Of a stretch of DNA of 64,000 nt, positions 33,774 to 41,947 are shown piece by piece (position 1 is the stretch's first letter; every line of letters starts with the position of its first letter). The notes under the pieces were generated by a model, which was not told the DNA's origin, searched no databases, and saw nothing but the letters and a program-made list of their open reading frames with translations. A program made the position numbers and the translations under genes. The stretch comes from CAIQPV01 sp963719855 (GTDB taxonomy: Bacteria; Pseudomonadota; Gammaproteobacteria; Burkholderiales; Gallionellaceae): positions 620,001 to 684,000 of the forward strand of contig CAVRDK010000001.1 in NCBI GenBank assembly GCA_963719855.1, written 5' to 3'.

Positions 33774-34300
33774 TTCTTATCCTCAAGTTGCATTTTATTC
33801 CTGAAAATAAATTCGCCCGTCGCCGATTTTAAATCAATCACCATGATACGCCCTGGAGCAAGGTTTACCGTTTCCTCATGCGTATAGTTATAATCATTCC
33901 CGGCATCATCCTTGAGGCGCGCCTTCAGAATATGAACGCCAGCCTTCACCGGGATACGCCGGTAAATATTCGAATTACTACTGTGCGCCCAGCCAGTTGG
34001 CCTCAATACCTCGTGATAGAGTTGCTTCCCATCCATTTCCAGATCAACAACCACATCTGCCCGTTCGCGTGGACATACCTTAGTCCCTTTGCGCTGGTAA
34101 ACAGGCAATTGGGCAATCTCTTCCGGGGTACGTTCGCGGCAATCGCCTTTGAGTTGGCCTGCATGTTTGAAACTAAGCTTGATCAACGTCTCATCAGGCG
34201 GCAGGTGAGTATATGCCGGAGAGGTGGAGAAATAACCGATCATGCCCATAAATAAGGCATAAAACAATCCCTGGCCCATATAACGTAATGGCTTAGACAT
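33770..34300 (-). CDS. Exported or membrane-anchored accessory protein, unknown family
   Basis: 176 residues with an N-terminal hydrophobic segment (LFYALFMGMIGYFSTSPAY) and a beta-rich mature part containing ETLIKLSFKHAGQLKGDCRE, a second Cys in GTKVCPRER, and a C-terminal stretch (GRIMVIDLKSATGEFIFRNK). No cofactor motif. It overlaps the upstream gene by 8 bases and the downstream gene by 4, so it belongs to the same translationally coupled operon and is likely a periplasmic component of that complex. Confidence 0.75.
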   Translation of the reverse strand: MSKPLRYMGQGLFYALFMGMIGYFSTSPAYTHLPPDETLIKLSFKHAGQLKGDCRERTPEEIAQLPVYQRKGTKVCPRERADVVVDLEMDGKQLYHEVLRPTGWAHSSNSNIYRRIPVKAGVHILKARLKDDAGNDYNYTHEETVNLAPGRIMVIDLKSATGEFIFRNKMQLEDKK

Positions 34301-36233
34301 GCTTCACCTCTTCGGAGGATGCCAAAGATTCTGCAACCGATGTTTTGTAATGATTAACCAGAAAAGCATCAGAAAAATATTGGTCTTCCGGCAATCCTTT
34401 AGCCATGAATGGCGCACGCCCCGCTTCAATCATTGAAGGCGAACCGCAGGCATATATCTGATAGCCGTCCAACTTCTGGTAATCCTGCAGGATGGCTTCA
34501 GTAACCAGACCGGTTCTACCCTGCCAGTCATGCCCAGGTTTTGAATCGGACAACACCGGGATAAATTTAAAATTACCATGCTCCTTCTGCCACTTTTCCG
34601 GCAAATCCGCAAGGTACAAATCATCCACCGTCTTCACCCCCCAATACAACACCATGGAACGCTTTAACCCGATTCTTAAAGCATGCTCCACCATGCTCTT
34701 GACTGGGGCGAATCCGATGCCTCCCGACATAAAAATAATGGGTTTGTCGCTTGCTTCATGCAGGAAAAAAGTACCGAGCGGCCCTTCCACTTGCAGCACA
34801 TCGCCTTCTTTCATCTCATTGAAGACATGGCTGGTAAATTTTCCGCCTTCCACCAAACGAATATGCAGTTGCAACATATCCGATTCATGCGGTGCGTTAG
34901 CAATGGAAAAACTGCGTTTACTACCATCATCCAGTAACACTGCAACATACTGCCCGGCGATAAAGCTCATGTGTTCATCACCCTCGGGTCGCAACTCGAT
35001 CAGCATCACATCCTGTGCCGCCCGTTCCATTTTTTGTACGCTGAAATTCATGGTCTTTACCGGAAATCGCCTCAACTCATCGACTTCATGGCACTCTATG
35101 CCAAGGTCGGATAGTGGCTTGGCGCAACAGAACAAAGCAAGGCCCTCCTTTTTTTCCGCATCGCTGAGCACGCCTTTCTGGTAAGTACCATAATCGACCG
35201 TACCTCTCAATATCTTACCCTTGCAAGCCCCACAAGCACCGTCACGGCATTGGTATGGCAGGTTCATTCTCTGACGCAACGCGGCCTCGAGTATGGTTTC
35301 GCCTCTCATGGCCGTAACCATATGTCCGCCGGGAATAGCGGTGATCTCATATTCGTCCTTGCCGCGTTTCCTCCCACCCAGGAACGGCAGCAATAGAAAT
35401 AAGCCGGTAACGCCGCATATCAATGCCCATACCTTGCCCGCCCCCCAAGAATAGAGCAATGGATAACTCCATAGGTAGAACCAATCCAGATTCAATATGG
35501 ATGGAGAGGAGTCCAAATCCGCTTCCCCTTGGCTTAACGCCGGTTTGACCAGCGCAAGCATGATCATGAACAGGGTCAATCCAATTTTAAGCGCTCTTGG
35601 TGGCGATGTTTTAGCCTGCGGAACGCGTTGGGTGTGAATCCAAATAAGTGCAAAAGTACCCAATGGCACACCAATGTGAATAATTGAAAGCAGGGAGAAT
35701 AAGCGATCATTTACACTTCCCTGTTCCAGAAAATTGCGCGCCAAAGGGGCACTAATGATTGGCAATGCATCCAACCATTCCGAACTCGCTACGGCAACAA
35801 ATTGCGCCAGCTTATCCCAAACCAGCCAGTATCCGTTTATACCGGCAACATAAATCAGCCATAGCGCAGCAACACCCGTATACCATGAAAACCAGCGGAA
35901 GTTTCGGTAGCGGTCAAAGACAAAATTACGCAACATATGCAAAACAGCGGCCAGCATCATGCCGTCTGAAGCATAACGATGCAGGCTGCGCATTATGCCG
36001 CCCAGATACCATTGCTCGTGCGTGAGATATTCAACAGAAGGATAGGATAATTCAAGGCCGGTCTTATAAAAGGCATAAATATAGAAACCACTGACTACAA
36101 TGATCCAGAACATCCAGTAGGTAATTGCGCCCAAATAATAAAACGGATTTAATGTGGGTCCAAAAACGCTATTGAGCGCGCTTTCGATACGAAAAAAAAT
36201 GCTCTGGCCGATACGATGAATGAATTTGATCAC
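34293..36233 (-). CDS. Cytochrome b fused to [2Fe-2S] ferredoxin and FAD/NAD(P) reductase
   Basis: 646 residues in three modules. Residues 1-290: di-heme cytochrome b with H85/H99 and H186/H200 and a LDWFYLWSYPLL segment in place of PEWY. About 295-390: plant-type ferredoxin, C329-x4-C334-x2-C337 and C369/C370. About 395-630: ferredoxin-NADP-reductase-like domain with the flavin motif RSFSIANAP, the phosphate-binding region GDVLQVEGPLGTFFL, the nucleotide motif GGIGFAPVKSM and the C-terminal ACGSPSMIEAG. One polypeptide could thus link the quinone pool to NAD(P). First gene of a three-gene coupled operon. The cytochrome b part is nearly the same as in the 30461 gene. The role (NADH oxidation or, more interestingly, uphill NAD(P) reduction) is inferred. 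Confidence 0.9.
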   Translation of the reverse strand: MIKFIHRIGQSIFFRIESALNSVFGPTLNPFYYLGAITYWMFWIIVVSGFYIYAFYKTGLELSYPSVEYLTHEQWYLGGIMRSLHRYASDGMMLAAVLHMLRNFVFDRYRNFRWFSWYTGVAALWLIYVAGINGYWLVWDKLAQFVAVASSEWLDALPIISAPLARNFLEQGSVNDRLFSLLSIIHIGVPLGTFALIWIHTQRVPQAKTSPPRALKIGLTLFMIMLALVKPALSQGEADLDSSPSILNLDWFYLWSYPLLYSWGAGKVWALICGVTGLFLLLPFLGGRKRGKDEYEITAIPGGHMVTAMRGETILEAALRQRMNLPYQCRDGACGACKGKILRGTVDYGTYQKGVLSDAEKKEGLALFCCAKPLSDLGIECHEVDELRRFPVKTMNFSVQKMERAAQDVMLIELRPEGDEHMSFIAGQYVAVLLDDGSKRSFSIANAPHESDMLQLHIRLVEGGKFTSHVFNEMKEGDVLQVEGPLGTFFLHEASDKPIIFMSGGIGFAPVKSMVEHALRIGLKRSMVLYWGVKTVDDLYLADLPEKWQKEHGNFKFIPVLSDSKPGHDWQGRTGLVTEAILQDYQKLDGYQIYACGSPSMIEAGRAPFMAKGLPEDQYFSDAFLVNHYKTSVAESLASSEEVKHV

Positions 36234-36483
36234 TGGATAATTTCTAGTAAAATATTATTGACAATAAAGAACGGGCGAAAAATGGGGCTTTGTCTTCTAC
36301 TGTTGGCTCAAAGTGTTGGATGATTTACGAATAGCCGCCGCACTACAAGGATTGCGAAGTTTCTTAGCGAAAGATTTTTCTATGCAAATTAAATCCGCCG
36401 GAATCAAGTTGCATACCGATTTTTTTAGAGTTTATCAGAATTTCCCAACACATCAACATCTTTAGCCAGCGGTTGATTTTATC

Positions 36484-36497
36484 TTGATCTATATCAA
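36484..36497. promoter_or_regulatory. FNR/DNR-type box
   Basis: TTGATCTATATCAA, a perfect match to TTGAT-N4-ATCAA of the CRP/FNR family. It lies about 250 bases upstream of the cytochrome b-ferredoxin-reductase operon and touches the last codon of the upstream SCO gene. It fits control by oxygen or NO through an FNR/ANR/DNR-type regulator; the regulator gene is not in the window. Confidence 0.6.
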
Positions 36498-37414
36498 ACT
36501 TGGTGTGAAGCGCTCCGCTTGGAGCCGCGACGATACTCGCTCACGATCCACCCTATAATAAGCAATGAAACAAGAACACCCAGTCCAACCCCATAGAAAA
36601 AGCTGTAATCTACAACGTATTTCCCAGTTTTTGTGTCATAAACCGTGCAAAAAAGCCTCACGCTTTTTGCAATACCGGCAAAACCTGACGCTGCTGTCAC
36701 TACGTTGTAAATTGGATCTGTATTCTTGATGTTGTAAATCATATTCTTTAAGGGCTCGACCAATGTCTTATTATCAAACTCTTCCCCGTAAATCTGTTGA
36801 TAAACTCTGCCTTGTCCGTCAATAAAAGTTGTTTGCGTTATATGGTCGAACCCGCCAGCGGGGGAAGGGGAAAAAACAAACCCTAAATCCTTACTCAGCC
36901 TTTTTATCGTATCTGCGTCAGCACTAACGAATTTCCAGTTGGCCATTTTTACATCCATACGTTTGCCAAAAGCATCCATTGCCTCAGGAGTATCATTCTC
37001 CGTATCAAAACCAATCGTCAGCACACCGAAGCTGTCAACTCCTAATGCATCCTGTGACAGTTTGAGTGCATCCAGATTGCGGGTTTTGAGTGCGCAGACA
37101 AACGGGCAATGGGTATAGATCAAGTCGATAACTAACGGCTTGCCTCGATAATCGGACAGGCGCACTATACTTCCGCTACGATTCAGGAAAGTGTAATCAC
37201 CAACTTGCTTACCTATTGCATTCTGGCTTATTTTCAGGGCTTCCTTTTCATCAAAAACCTGAAAATCTACCTTTTCCGGTTGTACATGTAGCTTTGACGT
37301 CGATACAGAGTTTTTATACAGCTTTACACCACTGGTATCACTATTCTGTGCCAAGGAAGAGGGGGGTGCTGATAATAACACCACCAGAATTAGCGTTAAT
37401 AAATGGTGATGCAT
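36494..37414 (-). CDS. SCO-family protein with C-terminal membrane anchor
   Basis: 306 residues: signal peptide (to about SSLA), an SCO thioredoxin fold with THCPFVCALKT (C-x3-C) and the distal histidine in GGFDHITQTTF, then a C-terminal helix (FFYGVGLGVLVSLLIIGWIV) with a basic end. The longer C-terminal part and anchor distinguish it from the lipoprotein SCO at 23587. It follows ctaB and the CuA-dependent enzyme genes and is the likely copper-delivery protein for that CuA site. Confidence 0.88.
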   Translation of the reverse strand: MHHHLLTLILVVLLSAPPSSLAQNSDTSGVKLYKNSVSTSKLHVQPEKVDFQVFDEKEALKISQNAIGKQVGDYTFLNRSGSIVRLSDYRGKPLVIDLIYTHCPFVCALKTRNLDALKLSQDALGVDSFGVLTIGFDTENDTPEAMDAFGKRMDVKMANWKFVSADADTIKRLSKDLGFVFSPSPAGGFDHITQTTFIDGQGRVYQQIYGEEFDNKTLVEPLKNMIYNIKNTDPIYNVVTAASGFAGIAKSVRLFCTVYDTKTGKYVVDYSFFYGVGLGVLVSLLIIGWIVSEYRRGSKRSASHQV

Positions 37415-37554
37415 AATTCAGGTTTGAATGATATTTGACTCTTTGGAATGATGACACCCGAGTCTAGTTGGAAATAATTGTCTCGTAATCAAATAAAACA
37501 TCCCATTTGCGCAAATGCCAAACGGGATGCCTATTTGGAACAAAGTATGGGGAT

Positions 37555-38412
37555 TCAGGCTGCGAAACTAATTTCAAGCATCAGTGCAAACATCAACACA
37601 CTAAACTGCACCAGTGACGCAAAAAAATTAGCCATTGCCGTTTGTTTCGTCGGATTACGAACCAGCTGCACACTTTTAATCAGGAAGTAACCTCCACCCG
37701 ACAAGGCACCAACAAGATAAATCCAACCTAAACCGTAATACACCGGCAATAGGGAGGCCAACACCAAAAGGATAGTGTGTCCCAATATAATGCGCGCTGC
37801 TTTTTGGTTGCCTTTTACCACCGGCAGCATAGGAACCCCTGCTGCTTCATACTGATCGCGAATGGCTATCGCCAAACTCCAAAAATGTGGTGGTGTCCAC
37901 AGAAATAACACCAACGCCAACGACAGTGGAAGCGGGCCGATCGATGGATTAACCGCTGCAGCACCAGCAAGTACGGCGAAGCTCCCTGCTAAACCACCAA
38001 ATACAATGTTTAGCCAAGTACGCCGCTTCAGCCATACCGTATAAACGATGGCGTAAGTGAATGCACCGAGAAAAATATTAAGCGCCGTCATCGCATTGAG
38101 TGCAAAGGCAGCGGATGTTACCGCAACCAGAAGCAGCGCCCCGATTATCACAAACCATTTGTGACTATGCTCAAAAAATCCGCTCACGAAAGGGCGATTT
38201 TTTGTACGAGCCATTTTTGCATCAATATCGTATTCGCTGTATTGGTTGAAAGCCCCAGCTGCCGCTGACCCCATCATTACCGTTAATGATAGAACCAGAA
38301 TTTTCCAAACCGGCAGTGATTGCCCGGGAGTAATTGCCATGCCACCCAAAGCAGCAAAAGTAATCACCAAACCTATGCGCAACTTGAAGACATCGATATA
38401 TTGTCTGATCAT
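37555..38412 (-). CDS. ctaB: Protoheme IX farnesyltransferase (heme O synthase)
   Basis: Attaches the farnesyl tail to heme B, giving heme O, substrate of CtaA. 285 residues, nine membrane helices. UbiA-type motifs: NQYSEYDIDAKMARTKNRP (first Asp-rich site) and the second site region around YTVWLKRRTWLNIVFGGLAGS. Located between the heme-copper subunit I gene and the SCO gene, indicating that the nearby enzyme contains heme O or A. Confidence 0.95.
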   Translation of the reverse strand: MIRQYIDVFKLRIGLVITFAALGGMAITPGQSLPVWKILVLSLTVMMGSAAAGAFNQYSEYDIDAKMARTKNRPFVSGFFEHSHKWFVIIGALLLVAVTSAAFALNAMTALNIFLGAFTYAIVYTVWLKRRTWLNIVFGGLAGSFAVLAGAAAVNPSIGPLPLSLALVLFLWTPPHFWSLAIAIRDQYEAAGVPMLPVVKGNQKAARIILGHTILLVLASLLPVYYGLGWIYLVGALSGGGYFLIKSVQLVRNPTKQTAMANFFASLVQFSVLMFALMLEISFAA

Positions 38413-38666
38413 TAATTTTGACCCCTTCTTTTTTCTTTCTGACTTTTGGAGAATATGCTGATTAGGTTTTGTCGAACTCTTCTTTCGAACACTCCTAACC
38501 TGTTCCTTGACAGTTTGCGTTGTATCAATCCTGTTCTTTAGATATACAACTACTGGAGGATTGCATGCGCCGAACTCAGGATAGAGAGCACTCTAACCAA
38601 ATCTCCAGCTCTTGTCCCGAGGAATCAGGAAAGGATGCCATAGCATCCTTTCCCTCATCTAGTTTC

Positions 38667-40376
38667 TTAGGACATGCTCCATACAGTGGCCAGGTACTTG
38701 AAGTTAATGAAATAATACAACACGATGGTCACGAATAAGATCATGGCGAGCACAAAAGTACCCGGGGCTTCCATGCCACCGATACCAATATGTTTTTTCC
38801 CAGCCTTCTCAAACGCAACATCAGCATCTTCAACTTTCGGCCATGGTGCGGAACCTTCCGGAATGCGCTCACCTGCAAAAATAGACGCCAGCACAACCAC
38901 GATAAACATGATTGCACCAACCGCCATGATCACACCGAATATCTCGCCAAAATCCATCAAACCTCTGGCGATTGCCGGATATTCATAAGCCAATGGCTGT
39001 CCGGCAAAAGTGATATCAGCATGACGACGCATCACACCCAAAGTGCCGGCACCCATCAAAGAGATTGAAAAAACCCACGCGCCCAGACTAAAGACATAGG
39101 GCTGCAATTTCGCCAATCCTGGTAAAGCTATCTTGCGCTGGAATACCACCGGAATCAGCCAGTAAGTAACCGCCATGAAAGCCATAGTGGTACCGCATAC
39201 GAGGGTGCCATGAAAATGTCCCGGCACATATATGGTGTTGTGCACGAGCATGTTGATCTGCTCCTGGCCCATCACCACACCAGTGATTCCACCGATAAAA
39301 CCGAAACCGATCAATGACAGAAACATGCCGGAGAAAATCGGATTACCCCAAGGCGCCTTGCGGAGCCAAGTAAACAGGCCGGTATCAAGACCCTTCTTGC
39401 GTTGCGCAACTTCAATGGAGCCGGGAACGGTCAAGCCATGGATCATGCTGGCCAACACTGCGAGATAAATCATGTAGCTGGTGTTGAATATCTTCCAAAC
39501 AGAAGTCAGCCCCGGATCGGACAGCAAGTGATGCGCAGAAGCAAGCTGCAGGAACAGGATATACAGCAGGAACGCACCACGGCTCACCTTTTCGGACATA
39601 GGCTTGGCGCCGAATACCAATGAGGCAATGAGATACCATATAGAGATATGGGCAGCCACGTTGATCTGCTGCGAGGAGTGACCGAACGCCCACCAGACAA
39701 CCCGGTACATCATGGGATCAATGTGGCTGATCAGTCCTACCCTCCAGAAAAAAGTCGGGATCAGGATCAACGCGCCGGAAACGATGGTGAAAATGGCAAT
39801 AATACAAGCCGTCAGGCCGCCAAAAACAACCAGCGGAAGCGACCCACTATATGTTCCTTCTTTCTTGGCAACCACCAAAGTTCCAAGAAACACAAAGCAG
39901 CCGATCAACGCACCCACAGCAAATATAATCAAGCCCAAATAGAAATGAGGCGCTGCTTGCAATGGCGGGTAGGAGGTCATCATCACGCTGGAATCACCTT
40001 GCAGCACTGCCACCGCAACCATGGCCGCACCAATAAGCATGAGCCAGAACTGTGTCCATGCCCAGCGTGGTGTCGCTAATCGGTTGCCCAACACATGCGC
40101 ACCCAGAAAATATAGCACAGCCATTTCAAAGAAAATAATCCATACCGCCAGAGAAACGAGACCATGAGCCGTCAGAAAAACGTAAAACATCTCCGGCTGG
40201 AGCAACTGCACACTCGGCATGCGAGTAAGTGCCACACCGAGACCGAACAGCCCCCCAACCAACAAAAATACTACTGCTGCAAATGCATTCCACTTAACCA
40301 AGGTGTTAGCCGTCCTGTTAATCTTAAGGCCGGATACTGGATCAACACGAAATTCAGACAATGTTGTCGTCGCCAT
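38667..40376 (-). CDS. B-family heme-copper subunit I with Tyr-to-Gln active site (NO-reductase-like)
   Basis: 569 residues, about 13 membrane helices. Ligands by alignment to ba3 oxidase: low-spin heme H71 and H389, CuB ligands H233, H282, H283 (ASAHHLLSDPG), high-spin heme H387 (VPGHFHGTL). The oxidase motif GHPxVY is replaced by GHSSQQ, so the cross-linked tyrosine is glutamine (Q237). Loss of this tyrosine is expected of B-family-derived NO reductases (sNOR/eNOR types) rather than O2 reductases. Partner of the CuA subunit 6 bases upstream; followed by ctaB and a SCO gene. A cytochrome oxidase annotation is what databases would give; NO reduction is my inference. Confidence 0.85.
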   Translation of the reverse strand: MATTTLSEFRVDPVSGLKINRTANTLVKWNAFAAVVFLLVGGLFGLGVALTRMPSVQLLQPEMFYVFLTAHGLVSLAVWIIFFEMAVLYFLGAHVLGNRLATPRWAWTQFWLMLIGAAMVAVAVLQGDSSVMMTSYPPLQAAPHFYLGLIIFAVGALIGCFVFLGTLVVAKKEGTYSGSLPLVVFGGLTACIIAIFTIVSGALILIPTFFWRVGLISHIDPMMYRVVWWAFGHSSQQINVAAHISIWYLIASLVFGAKPMSEKVSRGAFLLYILFLQLASAHHLLSDPGLTSVWKIFNTSYMIYLAVLASMIHGLTVPGSIEVAQRKKGLDTGLFTWLRKAPWGNPIFSGMFLSLIGFGFIGGITGVVMGQEQINMLVHNTIYVPGHFHGTLVCGTTMAFMAVTYWLIPVVFQRKIALPGLAKLQPYVFSLGAWVFSISLMGAGTLGVMRRHADITFAGQPLAYEYPAIARGLMDFGEIFGVIMAVGAIMFIVVVLASIFAGERIPEGSAPWPKVEDADVAFEKAGKKHIGIGGMEAPGTFVLAMILFVTIVLYYFINFKYLATVWSMS

Positions 40377-40382
40377 TATTTT

Positions 40383-40940
40383 TTACTCCTTAATGTAAAT
40401 TCTGCCTAGCATCGTTTGATGACCCATGGCATTAGTACCGCCGCAGTATTCACCGCACGTCAAGCTGAAAGTGCCGGATTTGTTCGGGGTCACATTGATA
40501 ACCTGCTCGTAGCCTGGATAAACCTGAAAGTTAATGTTCTCAGGCTGCAACGAGAAGCCATGACCCACATCAAGAGAAGAAAGATGCAGGTGATAGGTCT
40601 TTCCCTTTTGCAATTCCAGAATAGGACGCCATTGCCACTGCATACCAGCCAGATAAACATCACTGCCGGGGGGCGGTGACACGACATCTTCACCGCTAGC
40701 CACATCTTTGCGGACGGAATATTTCACCACCTGATCCGCCAGCTTCTTGGCATACGCTTCGGGCGTTGTTTTATAGGCCTCGTTACGCATGTTCTGATTT
40801 CCGATCCAGTGCCAGCTAACCATCCAGCCGAACATGAATATACACCACGCAAATGAAATCACAATCCACGTTAACTCGGTGCGTTCGATCGGTTCACGCC
40901 ACCAGTCCGGGTTAGTTGGGGGGGTATAAGAAGTTCCCAT
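40383..40940 (-). CDS. CuA-containing subunit II with expanded copper loop
   Basis: 185 residues: one N-terminal membrane helix (about 22-45) and a periplasmic cupredoxin domain. The first CuA ligand is H127 in SLDVGHGFSL; the loop reads C162-GEY-C166-GGTNAMG-H174-QT-M177. In standard CuA loops Cys and His are four apart (C-x3-H); here seven residues intervene, a four-residue insertion. The glutamate E164 is kept. Length and single helix resemble ba3-type or sNOR subunit II. Accepts electrons from cytochrome c and passes them to the subunit I encoded next. Confidence 0.87.
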   Translation of the reverse strand: MGTSYTPPTNPDWWREPIERTELTWIVISFAWCIFMFGWMVSWHWIGNQNMRNEAYKTTPEAYAKKLADQVVKYSVRKDVASGEDVVSPPPGSDVYLAGMQWQWRPILELQKGKTYHLHLSSLDVGHGFSLQPENINFQVYPGYEQVINVTPNKSGTFSLTCGEYCGGTNAMGHQTMLGRIYIKE

Positions 40941-40982
40941 AGTTATATTTTCTCCTTTATCAATTAAACAAATGTGTCGTTC

Positions 40983-41135
40983 TTACGGCAACACCGGTAT
41001 GTTGATTACGTCCCACAACCCCCACAAGGTATAAATCACTGTAGGTACCAACACGCCAATGGCTAACAAAATCCATTGGTTATCCAACAACTTCTGCATA
41101 AAATGCGGGCTTGCACTATTAGTAGCTTCTGACAT
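40983..41135 (-). CDS. One-helix mini-subunit A of the CuA enzyme
   Basis: 50 residues, MSEATNSASPHFMQKLLDNQ then a single membrane helix (WILLAIGVLVPTVIYTLWGL) and a short tail. AAAGGGGGG precedes the ATG. It sits 42 bases upstream of the CuA subunit gene and is a paralogue of the 41433 ORF (shared pattern S-x-FMQ-x2-L-x-N and a GL near the helix end). Comparable to the small subunit IIa of ba3 oxidases. Confidence 0.7.
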   Translation of the reverse strand: MSEATNSASPHFMQKLLDNQWILLAIGVLVPTVIYTLWGLWDVINIPVLP

Positions 41136-41432
41136 TATTACCCCCCTTTAACAATTGATGGCTGACGCCATTGACGGTTGTTGACACGAGAAACATATAC
41201 AAAATTAAAAGCACCTGCTTTTTCCCTACTCCCTAACTTATATTTTAATTATTTAATTAAGGCCCCCTCAAAATAATTCGCAATGTGCTAATGTTTAATT
41301 GCAAAAATTACTGTGATTATTACGATGGTGGTATTTGTGTATTAAGCCCGCAAATCCAAGCATCTCGTATTGTTATCCAGGTTTTTGTCACTAACAAATA
41401 AAGCTGAATGCGTTATGCAATAAAACACTAAC

Positions 41433-41576
41433 TTAATGGCCGAGCAGTACAAAAAGACCGACACAAAAGTAAACCGCCGCACACACAGCCAGCACTACTG
41501 TCAACAGTAAAAATTTATTGCACAGCATCTGCTGCATGAAGGAAACTGTAGAATTACCCGCCTTAGAAGACTCCAT
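41433..41576 (-). CDS. One-helix mini-subunit B of the CuA enzyme
   Basis: 47 residues, MESSKAGNSTVSFMQQMLCN then one hydrophobic helix ending VGLFVLLGH. GGGGA lies about 9 bases before the ATG. Homologous in layout to the ORF at 40983, from which a 297-base non-coding gap separates it. First gene of the cluster downstream of the FNR-type box at 41753. Confidence 0.65.
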   Translation of the reverse strand: MESSKAGNSTVSFMQQMLCNKFLLLTVVLAVCAAVYFCVGLFVLLGH

Positions 41577-41752
41577 CTTACACTTTCCCCTTTCCGTTCT
41601 TAAAATCACCCCGCATAAAAATCCGGCAATGCAATTTAAATATGTTGATATATAGATAATTTTTCTTATTAAAATAATTTCCTAAATAATCAATACACTA
41701 ATGTAAAGATTACCAATCTCTTCATTGTATCCGCAAAAAGAAAGTAATATCC

Positions 41753-41766
41753 TTGATGTTAATCAA
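41753..41766. promoter_or_regulatory. FNR/DNR-type box
   Basis: TTGATGTTAATCAA, a perfect TTGAT-N4-ATCAA palindrome, about 177 bases upstream of mini-subunit B and thus of the CuA-enzyme cluster. Suggests activation at low oxygen or by NO. Confidence 0.65.
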
Positions 41767-41904
41767 GAAAAAAGATGTGTTGGCACACCAAGGCCGAGCT
41801 CTGCTTTCTTGAACAAACGAGGCTGTAGAAAAACCCTGTTTTCAATGCAAACAGGCATTGTAACTTCTTGATTTTTAGCGTCACTATGCGGGGTCTTTGA
41901 AGCA

Positions 41905-41947
41905 GTCGGCCAGCCGACCACCTTCCAGGTGCCGGAAGGTGTTTTTT
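41905..41947 (+). terminator. Plus-strand intrinsic terminator
   Basis: A small hairpin GTCGGC-CA-GCCGAC (41905-41918) is followed by CACCTTCC (41919-41926) pairing with GGAAGGTG (41934-41941) and then TTTTTT. No plus-strand protein gene lies upstream, so it may end a small RNA. Confidence 0.6.

Noticed and set aside
38667..40940. Plain aa3 cytochrome c oxidase
   Set aside because: Subunit I lacks the GHPEVY tyrosine and subunit II has an altered CuA loop; a B-family NO-reductase-like enzyme fits better.
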